Below are positions 1-5,661 of a stretch of DNA of 5,661 bases, piece by piece (the stretch's first letter is position 1; every line of letters begins with the position of its first letter). The DNA is from Deltaproteobacteria bacterium. Lineage in GTDB: Bacteria > Myxococcota_A > UBA796 > GCA-2862545. Location: assembly GCA_019307545.1 (NCBI GenBank), contig JAFDJI010000280.1, forward strand, positions 1-5,661. Direction: 5' to 3'. The notes under the pieces are model-generated. The model saw nothing but the letters and a program-made list of their open reading frames with translations. It made no database searches and had not been told where the DNA came from. The translations under genes were made by a program, and so were the position numbers.

Positions 1-347
1 CCGCCGGGGACCGGAAGGCGGCTCACTCCCGAGCGCTCGTAGAACGCCCGCCGCAGGACGGCCCGGTGGTCGCCGTCCAGCCATGCCACCTCCATGTGGT
101 AGTCGAGGCCCTCCGGCGGCGGATCCACCCAACCCTCCGGCAGCGCGGTCCGCGAGATGAGCCGCAGACGCCGCATGTCCGAGGGAATGATGAACTCCAG
201 CTGATGGCCGGGTGGAACCACCCAGGCGAGCCAGGGTTCATGGGGCAGGGTGCCGGTCATGGGACGGGGACGCGCGACCACTGCCCACACGGTCAGGGCG
301 GCCGTGAGGAAGAAGAGGGTGACTCCCAGGGGGCGGGCGACGCTCAT
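1..347 (-). CDS. Membrane-anchored or exported protein of unknown function, 3'-truncated
   Basis: An open frame runs from the ATG at 347 to the window edge with no stop, giving 115 complete codons. The product begins MSVARPLGVTLFFLTAALTV: a short basic head, then a hydrophobic stretch at about residues 7-25 that fits an uncleaved anchor or signal peptide, without a lipobox cysteine. The rest (26-115) is a hydrophilic, strand-rich region with HQLEFIIPSDMRRLRLISRT, DYHMEVAWLDGDHRAVLRRAFYE in two stretches, and several prolines; I recognise no family. It probably lies outside the cytoplasmic membrane. The start is supported by a GGGAGG ribosome site four bases upstream and by the ATGA overlap with the stop of the double-PgsC gene, so the two proteins are likely made together. 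It could be an accessory protein of the same envelope system. Confidence 0.8.
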   Translation of the reverse strand, partial: MSVARPLGVTLFFLTAALTVWAVVARPRPMTGTLPHEPWLAWVVPPGHQLEFIIPSDMRRLRLISRTALPEGWVDPPPEGLDYHMEVAWLDGDHRAVLRRAFYERSGVSRLPVPG

Positions 348-3340
348 CGGGCCTCCCAGCAGCCGTTGAGCGGGAACTGCGTCGCCGAGCCCGCGCCGGC
401 CACCGCGGTGCAGGTCCACCCATCACCGGTCACCGTCCCGACCATCCGGGTGCCCGTGTCCAAGACGTGGAACCGGCTTCCCATCCGCAGCTTCAGCTCG
501 AGGAGGGAGGCGTCGTCCTGCACGTCGACGTGGTGGCGGAGCAGGGCGTGCAGCTCGGACTGGGTGACGGGAGCCGTCCGGTCCAGTCCGGCGAAGAGAT
601 TGGTTTCTTCCTGCAGGACCAGCGGCACTTCGTGGGCAAGGTACCAGGACCGCCTGAGCGCATGGAGCGCGCTCCCCCGAACTTCCGAGAGCAGGGACGG
701 CGCGAACCAAAGGACGACGGCGTCGAGGTTTCCGATCGCGATGACGTAACGGACCGGGAACTGCCCGGAGCTGCCCATGGCCACGCTCTCGGGACCGCCA
801 GAGTCGAAGCCGTGGCCGGGCCAGTCCTGGAGGTAGGCGCGCAGGATCGCCAGGGCCGGATCCCTGGGCTCCTCCACCATCTCGGTCCCGTGGGAGACCA
901 CCAGGCGCGGGGTTTCCGGAGCCTCACGAGGCTGGCGCCGCACCATGAGGAGTCGGGCCGCCGGTCCAGAGGCGTTGGGTTCGGGCAACGGGCGTAGGGC
1001 CTCCCGCAGGGAGAGCTGCGCGGCGGACAGGTTGTCCACGCCCGAACGTAGGGGGTTCCCGACGCCATAGCGGGCTCCGTGGCCCGAGATCCAAAGTGTC
1101 TCCGCCTGCAAGCGGTGGAACAGGCCCTCCGCCAGCTCGGCGGTGCCGCGCTCCTCGACGCTGAGCGGGGCGGCGACGACCCATGGTCCCGGCGCATGGG
1201 GGCGGATCACCCAGCTGCCGAACCCCGCGGGTGCCTGCTCCGTCTCCTCCAGGACCCAGCACCTCTGACCCGATGCGTCATCCGCCGCGACGAAGTCGAC
1301 GCCCAACTGTGCTGCCATCCACTGCAGGGGCCGCGGGGAGGACGTCGGGTCCCGGGCAGTACGGAAGGCGCCTCCGAGCACGACCTGTGCCACCGTGACG
1401 CGCTCTGCCGGGGAAGCGGTGTCGACCCTGCGGATGTCCGGTCGAGCCCGAGACTTGGCGAGAACCGCATCGAGGGGTTGGGCAGCGGGCTCAGGCAGGT
1501 CGAGGAGGGCCGCCGCCTCGAGGGTCGAGATGGTGAGCAACCCATCGCGTCGCCGGAGGTGGTCCCACAAGGGTTGGAGTGCGCCGTGGTCCGACTCGAA
1601 GCGCACCGGGAGCCCGCCGGTCTCCGGATCCCAGGCGAGGCCACCCATCTCCCGGACGGAACGCGTGGTCAGCGCGGAGCGGGGGTCGAGGTAGCTGTCG
1701 CGCTCCGGGGTGCTGCGCACCACCAACACGGTCCGGTTTCCCAGGGCCTCTCGCACCCGGCCCCAGCGACGCTGGATCCGGCGGTCCTCCACCCCCAGCA
1801 GGGTTCGCTGGGAGGGGTCGATCCCCTCCACCACCACGAAGGAGAACCGTTCCCGCTGGGCGAGCCAGGCGGCGATCCACAGGGCATCCGGGTCGCCGAT
1901 GGGCCGGGGGACATACAGCCCGGGTCCGGACCCGCCGCACCACAAGGTCGACGGCAACCCGGAAGGCGCTGCAGCGTTGGGACGGGGGGTCCTCACCGAG
2001 AGGCAGCGGGTGCCGTCGTCCCGTAGGGCCCACCCCACCTCCAGCCCGCGCTCCTGGAAGGTCGCGGTGGCCCGCGTGACGGAAGCGGCGTCCTCTCCAC
2101 GGGCAATGGTCTCGAGGGCGGCGACGAAGGCCTCGAACTCCCACTCGGCGCCCTCGTGCCAGGGGTACTCGGAGCGAACCGAGGCATGGGTGAGCAGCAC
2201 CGAGCGAGCCAGGGGCTCCTCCTCCACCGATGGCGCCTCCTCCACCGGCCCCCGGGGCGCCAGCGGAGGGACCAGCATGGTGAGCCCGAGAGAGAGCAGC
2301 AGGGCGGCGACCAGCCCCTGCCCGACGGTGACCAGCAGGGCGCCCAGGGTGCGGGCGGTGTTCCCCCGCTGGTAGCAGCGCAACGCCACCAGTGAGGTGA
2401 GCAGGTACCCGAAACCGTACAGGTCGGAGACCTGCAGCGCGGGGAGCCAGGCGAGGGCGGTCACCGCGATGACCCATTTCAGACCGTAGGAGACGGAGTA
2501 CATGGTCACGATTCGGCGCGGACCCTCCAGGTTGAGGTCTCGCACCCACGGCAGGGCGGTGAGCCCCCGGTAGATCCACACCAGTGCCACGACCTCCACC
2601 AGCGTCGCGAACAGCTTCGTCGGGTTGAGCGCCACGATGGCGAGCAGCGCCGGGACCATGATCCCGCCGAAGTCCCAGCCGAAGCGGACGTTGTTCCGCG
2701 CCGCCACGAAGGCGGTCACCACGAGCACGATGTAGGTCTTCGGGGCCGCGAGGAAGTCCACGGCGACCTTCTCGAACATCAGCTCGAAGCCGCTGAACTG
2801 GAAGTTGGTATAGGGAATCAGCAGCCCCTGGAGGACACCCCAGGTGATCCCCGTCCCCAACGTCACCTGCAAGGCCCCTCGCGCGAGCCCTGGCTTCCAG
2901 AACACGTTGGCGAGCAGCGGGACCAGCACCAGGCCAATGCCGAAGAACCGCGCACCTCGCCACCCCGGTGCGTCCGAAAGCGGCTGCAGCAGCAACTCGA
3001 ACCCGGGTGCCGCCACGCCCTCCACCAGCAGGCGCACCGGCACCGACACCAGCACGAACAACAGGAAGCGCTCGCGGCCGAATATCCGGCTCCACAGCCC
3101 CAACTCTCCGAGACCCCTTCCCACCGTCCACACCACCCCGTAGGTGAGGATGGCCTCCACCGCGATGGCGACGAGCGCCATCGGGGCCACGATCCCGATG
3201 GCGGCGAGGTATCCGGTGACCACGAACCCCGCGAACACAAAGCCCAGGGTCTCGGTCATCAGCCACAGGCACACCACCCCGAGCAGGATCGCCGTGTGGA
3301 TTGAGCCATCGAGCATCCGTTGAGGGAAGATCTCGATCAC
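344..3340 (-). CDS. Tandem PgsC/CapC-like membrane protein with large extracytoplasmic C-terminus
   Basis: This 998-residue protein is far longer than PgsC/CapC (about 150 residues). PgsC is the membrane partner of the PgsB ligase in poly-gamma-glutamate synthesis and export. Residues 9-175 follow the PgsC pattern: ILLGVVCLWLMTE, AGFVVTGYLA, a TY-containing helix, FGRERF, then GIGLVLVPLLAN and GALQVTLGTGITW. Residues 200-356 repeat it: FGGIMVPALLAIVAL, EGPRRIV, GFGYLLTSLVAL, NTARTLGALLVTVGQG. About ten to twelve membrane helices are expected. A Pro/Glu-rich linker (357-377) leads to about 620 soluble residues holding a duplicated module and cysteine pairs (446/468, 977/994) that fit an oxidising compartment. 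The start is GTG at 3340, overlapping the upstream stop as GTGA with a weak ribosome site. An ATG at 3316 (codon 9) is a good alternative, because its distance to the L-G and T-E motifs equals that from the start of Bacillus PgsC as I remember it. The reaction or substrate is inferred, not shown. Confidence 0.85.
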   Translation of the reverse strand: MIEIFPQRMLDGSIHTAILLGVVCLWLMTETLGFVFAGFVVTGYLAAIGIVAPMALVAIAVEAILTYGVVWTVGRGLGELGLWSRIFGRERFLLFVLVSVPVRLLVEGVAAPGFELLLQPLSDAPGWRGARFFGIGLVLVPLLANVFWKPGLARGALQVTLGTGITWGVLQGLLIPYTNFQFSGFELMFEKVAVDFLAAPKTYIVLVVTAFVAARNNVRFGWDFGGIMVPALLAIVALNPTKLFATLVEVVALVWIYRGLTALPWVRDLNLEGPRRIVTMYSVSYGLKWVIAVTALAWLPALQVSDLYGFGYLLTSLVALRCYQRGNTARTLGALLVTVGQGLVAALLLSLGLTMLVPPLAPRGPVEEAPSVEEEPLARSVLLTHASVRSEYPWHEGAEWEFEAFVAALETIARGEDAASVTRATATFQERGLEVGWALRDDGTRCLSVRTPRPNAAAPSGLPSTLWCGGSGPGLYVPRPIGDPDALWIAAWLAQRERFSFVVVEGIDPSQRTLLGVEDRRIQRRWGRVREALGNRTVLVVRSTPERDSYLDPRSALTTRSVREMGGLAWDPETGGLPVRFESDHGALQPLWDHLRRRDGLLTISTLEAAALLDLPEPAAQPLDAVLAKSRARPDIRRVDTASPAERVTVAQVVLGGAFRTARDPTSSPRPLQWMAAQLGVDFVAADDASGQRCWVLEETEQAPAGFGSWVIRPHAPGPWVVAAPLSVEERGTAELAEGLFHRLQAETLWISGHGARYGVGNPLRSGVDNLSAAQLSLREALRPLPEPNASGPAARLLMVRRQPREAPETPRLVVSHGTEMVEEPRDPALAILRAYLQDWPGHGFDSGGPESVAMGSSGQFPVRYVIAIGNLDAVVLWFAPSLLSEVRGSALHALRRSWYLAHEVPLVLQEETNLFAGLDRTAPVTQSELHALLRHHVDVQDDASLLELKLRMGSRFHVLDTGTRMVGTVTGDGWTCTAVAGAGSATQFPLNGCWEAR
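352..357 (-). promoter_or_regulatory. Ribosome binding site GGGAGG for the downstream exported-protein gene
   Basis: GGGAGG on the minus strand lies four bases before the ATG at 347 and inside the last codons of the double-PgsC gene. It is the clearest Shine-Dalgarno match at the two gene junctions and fixes the start of the third gene. By contrast, the GTG start at 3340 has only a weak CGGGGCG stretch upstream and probably depends on coupling to the preceding gene. Confidence 0.65.
932..2050 (-). repeat. Duplicated extracytoplasmic module (protein-level repeat)
   Basis: Module A is about residues 431-545 (2050-1706) and module B about 678-803 (1309-932) of the double-PgsC protein. Matching blocks, by eye: DDGTRCLSVR with ASGQRCWVLEE, sharing Arg-Cys at 445-446 and 693-694; GLPSTLW..GPGLYVPRP with GFGSWVI..GPWVVAAPL; DPDALWIAAWLAQRERFSFV with ERGTAELAEGLFHRLQAETL; VVVEG with LWISG; and REALGNRTVLVVRSTP with REALRP...ARLLMVRRQP. 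This suggests an ancient alpha/beta module duplication. Module B contains E-R-G-T-A-E-L-A, close to the E-P-G-T-S-E-L-A segment of poly-gamma-glutamate hydrolases as I recall it, but the preceding His-Gly-Gly is missing in both copies. No enzymatic activity can be assigned. Confidence 0.55.
2273..3316 (-). repeat. Two tandem PgsC/CapC-like membrane domains (protein-level repeat)
   Basis: Copy 1 covers residues 9-175 (3316-2816) and copy 2 covers residues 200-356 (2743-2273). Corresponding blocks, aligned by eye, are: TLGFVFAGFVVTGYLAAIGI with VRFGWDFGGIMVPALLAIVA; FGRERFLLFVLVSVPVRLLV with EGPRRIVTMYSVSYGLKWVI; and FFGIGLVLVPLLANVFWKPG with LYGFGYLLTSLVALRCYQRG, each followed by a T/G-rich helix. 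The order and spacing of blocks are the same in both. The copies have diverged strongly, so the duplication is old. Copy 2 also resembles the seven-helix domain of the '7TM transglutaminase' proteins, a possible distant relative. Confidence 0.7.
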
Positions 3341-5661
3341 GCGCGCCCCGATCGTCGGAGGGTGAACTCCACCTGGACGCCGTCGCCGGGCGCACTCGCG
3401 ATCTGCAGGTCACGGAAGGCGACGCGGGCTCGCGCATAGGGGTACAACTCCCTGGGCAGGCTGGCGAGGTCGCGGTGCCAGCCCTCGGTCACCAGGGCGA
3501 GCACCGCCGGGTCCAGGCCCGCGCCCGGCCACCGGATCCGGAACAGGGTGTCCTCTTGCCGCTCCTCGAGAAGGATCTTCACCACCGAGCCGGGCGTGGA
3601 GGCGACGCAGGCCTCGTGGAGCAGCACCGCCAGGGCATCGCGAGCGCGGGTGGGCGACGCCAGGACCGGGAGCGACACCTCGGGGGCAGCGAGTGTCAGG
3701 CGGACCGTCCGGGCCTCGGCCACCGGCTCCACCTCTTGCACGACCTCTCGGAGGAGGCGGGCGAAGTCGACCTCGAGCAGACGGTCGGGTTCGGCATCCA
3801 GGCCGACGAGCGCCTTGAGCTCGTCCATGGCCGCAGCGACCTCCTCCGCGTTGCGTCGCACGGTGTCGAGCATCTTGGTGGTCCCGGCGTCCGTCGCCTT
3901 CGCCCGTAGAAGACCGGCGTAGCCGACGATGACCATCAGTGCGTTGCGTACCCGCGTGGACGCGAAGTCCACCACCGACTCCCGGATGTCCTCCAGATGC
4001 TCCGCGTGTGTGCGATCCTCGACGTGCAGGACATAGCCGAGCACCTCCTCACCGCCGTCCCCTCCGCGGGAGACCGGCTGGGCCACGGCGCGCCACGCGT
4101 GCCGCTCGTCTCCCCACTGCACCGAGAAGGACACCCCAGCCGCAAAGAGCCGGTGCAGGGCTTTGCCGTGGTCCTGGGCCCGGTCCAACCCGGAGATGAG
4201 ATCGGGGAGAGCGTGGGTGGTGGCGAGCCCATGGTCAGCGAGAAGCTCCGCCATGGCGGTGTTCACGAACAGCACCGAACCCGACGGGTCCGCGGTGAGG
4301 AACGGCAGATCGATGGCGTTGAGCGCCTGGAGCTGCCGCCGCCGCTCCTCCGAGGCAATGGAGAACAGCTTCCGGACGGTGTCGGTGTCGGACTCCATCT
4401 GGTCCCGGAGCCACTCGCCGAGCGTCCGTTGATGCCCGGGCCGATCCAGCTCCAGGTGCCGGCTCACCCAATCCGCGACCGCCACCAGGGCGCCCGGATC
4501 GGGCTCCGGCACCTCCACGTCGACCGCCACGCACCAGAACCCCACCAACGACCGGCCCTCCCGGATGGCGAGGACGCGGGCGACCGCGGGCTGCACCAGC
4601 AGCATGTCGGCACGTGCACCAACCGCTTGAACCTGGGCCTCCCGGAACGCAGGGGCATCGATCAGCAGCACCTCGGCCAGGTCCTGCTCCTTCAACCCCG
4701 ATCCCTTCACCCAGCGCAGCGCGGATCGTCCCGAGCGGTGCAGGTAGGCGGTTCGACACGCGGGAAAGCGCACCCGGGTGAGTGTCGTCAGCTTGGCGGC
4801 CAGGTCTTCGGCCGTGCGGATGCGGGTGTCGCGCCAGGCGTAGCGCATCGCGTCCTGCACCAGCGCCAGCGCCACGCTTTGCAGGAAGTCACGCGCCACC
4901 CGGCGACTGGCGAGCGCGGCCATGAGCGGGCTGAGGGACGCCACCAGCACCATCGCGGTGAACGGCGGCACCAACAGCCTGAGCAGGATCGCCTCCACCC
5001 CCAGCCCCGCAACCAGGAGCGGCGGGAAGAGCACCGTGACGAGCCCGGAGCCCGCGATGCGCTCGAGGCGGGTGAGCACCAACGACAGGACCCATGCGAT
5101 CAGGATGAACAGGCTCTCCCCAAGGGGTCCCGGGTTCGGGATCGGCGCGTACGCGCGACTGGTCGCGATGGCGTGCCCCACCGCTTCCGCCCAGGACATC
5201 GACACCGCACCCCCGCCCACGTGCACCACCCGGGCATGCCAGGGGTCGGTCACCCCGATCAGGACGGTTCTCCGTACCGCTTCGGTGGCGTCGGGAAGGC
5301 CCGTCCTGCCGAGCAGGTCGATCACCGACAGCGTGGGAAGGGACCCAGCAACCTCCGGGGTGCGCAGGACCAGCGACAGCTCGCGTCCCGAAGGACATCG
5401 CCCCGCCCAGGCGCAGAACGCGGACGGTCCGAAGAGGCCGCCTGCATTGGCGGCATCCGAAAGGTCACGGATGACCCCGTCCCGATGGGCGGGCAGCGAA
5501 AGTTGATGGTCCCACCCGGAGAAGGGGAGGAGGTCGAGGGGTTCGAGCGCCTGGGGGAGGCCGGGCGCCTCGGGGTTTTCGAACAGGAGGCGCGGCACGT
5601 GGAGCGTCGCGGCCGGTACAGACCCAGGCGGGGGTGCCCCCCCCGTCGTGACCGAGGTACA
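3337..5661 (-). CDS. CHASE2-sensor pseudo-histidine kinase, 5'-truncated by window edge
   Basis: This encodes a membrane sensor whose signalling core looks catalytically dead. Residues are numbered from the GTG at 5598. Residues 1-157 read as the C-terminal half of a CHASE2 extracytoplasmic domain: DGVIRDL near 40, SLPTLSVIDLLG near 86, TVLIGVTDP near 111. Three hydrophobic helices follow (about 160-178, 183-204, 206-228), the usual CHASE2 arrangement. About 260-385 is GAF-like (weak), with VGFWCVAVD near 352. About 420-530 is PAS-like (LTADPSGSVLFVNTAMAELL, then YVLHVEDRT). About 531-600 is a DHp-like helical pair and 605-750 an HATPase-like fold. The HisKA histidine position holds Thr548, and the N-box and G1 residues are also replaced. 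The frame has no stop between 5598 and 5661 and half of CHASE2 is missing, so 5598 is very unlikely to be the true start. The stop overlaps the next gene by 4 bases, suggesting co-translation. It could still be read as a divergent active kinase, but the losses argue against that. Confidence 0.9.
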   Translation of the reverse strand, partial: CTSVTTGGAPPPGSVPAATLHVPRLLFENPEAPGLPQALEPLDLLPFSGWDHQLSLPAHRDGVIRDLSDAANAGGLFGPSAFCAWAGRCPSGRELSLVLRTPEVAGSLPTLSVIDLLGRTGLPDATEAVRRTVLIGVTDPWHARVVHVGGGAVSMSWAEAVGHAIATSRAYAPIPNPGPLGESLFILIAWVLSLVLTRLERIAGSGLVTVLFPPLLVAGLGVEAILLRLLVPPFTAMVLVASLSPLMAALASRRVARDFLQSVALALVQDAMRYAWRDTRIRTAEDLAAKLTTLTRVRFPACRTAYLHRSGRSALRWVKGSGLKEQDLAEVLLIDAPAFREAQVQAVGARADMLLVQPAVARVLAIREGRSLVGFWCVAVDVEVPEPDPGALVAVADWVSRHLELDRPGHQRTLGEWLRDQMESDTDTVRKLFSIASEERRRQLQALNAIDLPFLTADPSGSVLFVNTAMAELLADHGLATTHALPDLISGLDRAQDHGKALHRLFAAGVSFSVQWGDERHAWRAVAQPVSRGGDGGEEVLGYVLHVEDRTHAEHLEDIRESVVDFASTRVRNALMVIVGYAGLLRAKATDAGTTKMLDTVRRNAEEVAAAMDELKALVGLDAEPDRLLEVDFARLLREVVQEVEPVAEARTVRLTLAAPEVSLPVLASPTRARDALAVLLHEACVASTPGSVVKILLEERQEDTLFRIRWPGAGLDPAVLALVTEGWHRDLASLPRELYPYARARVAFRDLQIASAPGDGVQVEFTLRRSGRA
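3349..4008 (-). other. Degenerate histidine-kinase core (HisKA/HATPase-like, inactive)
   Basis: The helix DFASTRVRNALMVIVGY lines up with the HisKA consensus F-x-S-H-E-L-R-T-P-L-x-x-I-x-G-Y, but Thr548 (codon 3955-3957) takes the place of the phospho-acceptor His and Arg549 that of the acidic neighbour. The second helix (KMLDTVRRNAEEVAAAMDEL) is intact in style. In the ATPase part, LLHEACVASTPG aligns with the N-box L-x-E-N-A-x-x-A-S-x-P-G, with Glu662 where Asn should be. RWPGAGL aligns with the G1 box D-x-G-x-G-I, with Trp690 in place of Asp. No glycine-rich G2 box (G-x-G-L) is seen before the final strand GDGVQVEFTL. The fold appears kept while phosphotransfer chemistry is lost. Alignments were made by eye. 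Confidence 0.7.
4915..5661 (-). other. CHASE2 domain, C-terminal half plus three TM helices
   Basis: The reading frame here matches the CHASE2 pattern in order: a DG-V-R segment (DGVIRDL), a short strand before a D-L-L-G turn, the signature beta strand TVLIGV, then an amphipathic region (HAIATS) leading into three closely spaced membrane helices with short loops. CHASE2 normally starts after one N-terminal membrane helix and its first half precedes the DG motif. That part must lie beyond position 5661. The domain would place the sensing surface outside the cytoplasmic membrane; its ligand is not known for this subfamily. Confidence 0.75.

Noticed and set aside
1079..1177. Active poly-gamma-glutamate hydrolase domain around EERGTAELA and SGHGARYG
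   Set aside because: The expected His-Gly-Gly before the glutamate is absent, and only one short motif matches, so a catalytic call is not supported.
1079..2026. A 315-codon open frame on the plus strand
   Set aside because: It is antisense to the double-PgsC gene, has Arg/Gly/Pro-rich composition and no recognisable domain. The same applies to plus-strand frames at 66-749, 3301-3909 and 4922-5506.
1491..3437. A 648-codon open frame on the minus strand, shifted relative to the double-PgsC gene
   Set aside because: The translation is low-complexity, rich in Arg/Gly/Ala/Pro without domains or membrane segments, while the frame it overlaps has clear family motifs. It is a shadow of high-GC coding DNA.
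3337..5598. Ordinary functional sensor histidine kinase
   Set aside because: No H-box histidine, N-box asparagine or G1 aspartate is found at the aligned positions.
1..5661. tRNA, rRNA, CRISPR array, insertion sequence, terminator hairpin
   Set aside because: Read on both strands, nothing with the needed repeats, cloverleaf, transposase frame or stem followed by a T-run was seen. Coding frames fill the whole window.

Overview
The window is wall-to-wall coding on the minus strand. It holds three genes read from high to low coordinates, each overlapping the next by 4 bases (GTGA at 3337-3340, ATGA at 344-347). No RNA gene, mobile element, CRISPR array, promoter or terminator is visible, so it appears to be an internal slice of one operon. 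By eye the DNA is very GC-rich with G/C-dominated third codon positions, which explains the many long antisense shadow frames. Domain content (CHASE2 sensor, periplasmic modules) suggests a high-GC, probably Gram-negative environmental bacterium. Myxococcota or a related deltaproteobacterial lineage is possible, but this is a guess from style, not from a marker gene.

Region by region: (1) 5661-3337 is the 3' part of a membrane sensor gene. It encodes the C-terminal half of a CHASE2 domain with its three transmembrane helices, a GAF-like region, a PAS-like region, and a histidine-kinase core that has lost its phospho-acceptor histidine and its key ATP-binding residues. The frame is open to the window edge, so the true start lies outside. 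(2) 3340-344 encodes a 998-residue protein. Its first ~356 residues are two tandem copies of a PgsC/CapC-like membrane domain (poly-gamma-glutamate synthesis/export family). Its last ~640 residues are a predicted extracytoplasmic region that itself contains a duplicated module. (3) 347-1 is the 5' part of a gene for a small-N-anchor exported protein of unknown function, cut by the window edge.

Working model (inference): the operon encodes a divergent polyglutamate-like (gamma-linked polyamino acid) surface or periplasmic polymer system. A catalytically dead CHASE2 pseudokinase would sense the envelope state, the double-PgsC protein would form the membrane part, and its large periplasmic region would handle the polymer. 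The amide ligase such a system needs (PgsB/CapB or an ATP-grasp enzyme) is not in this window and would be expected in the flanking sequence.
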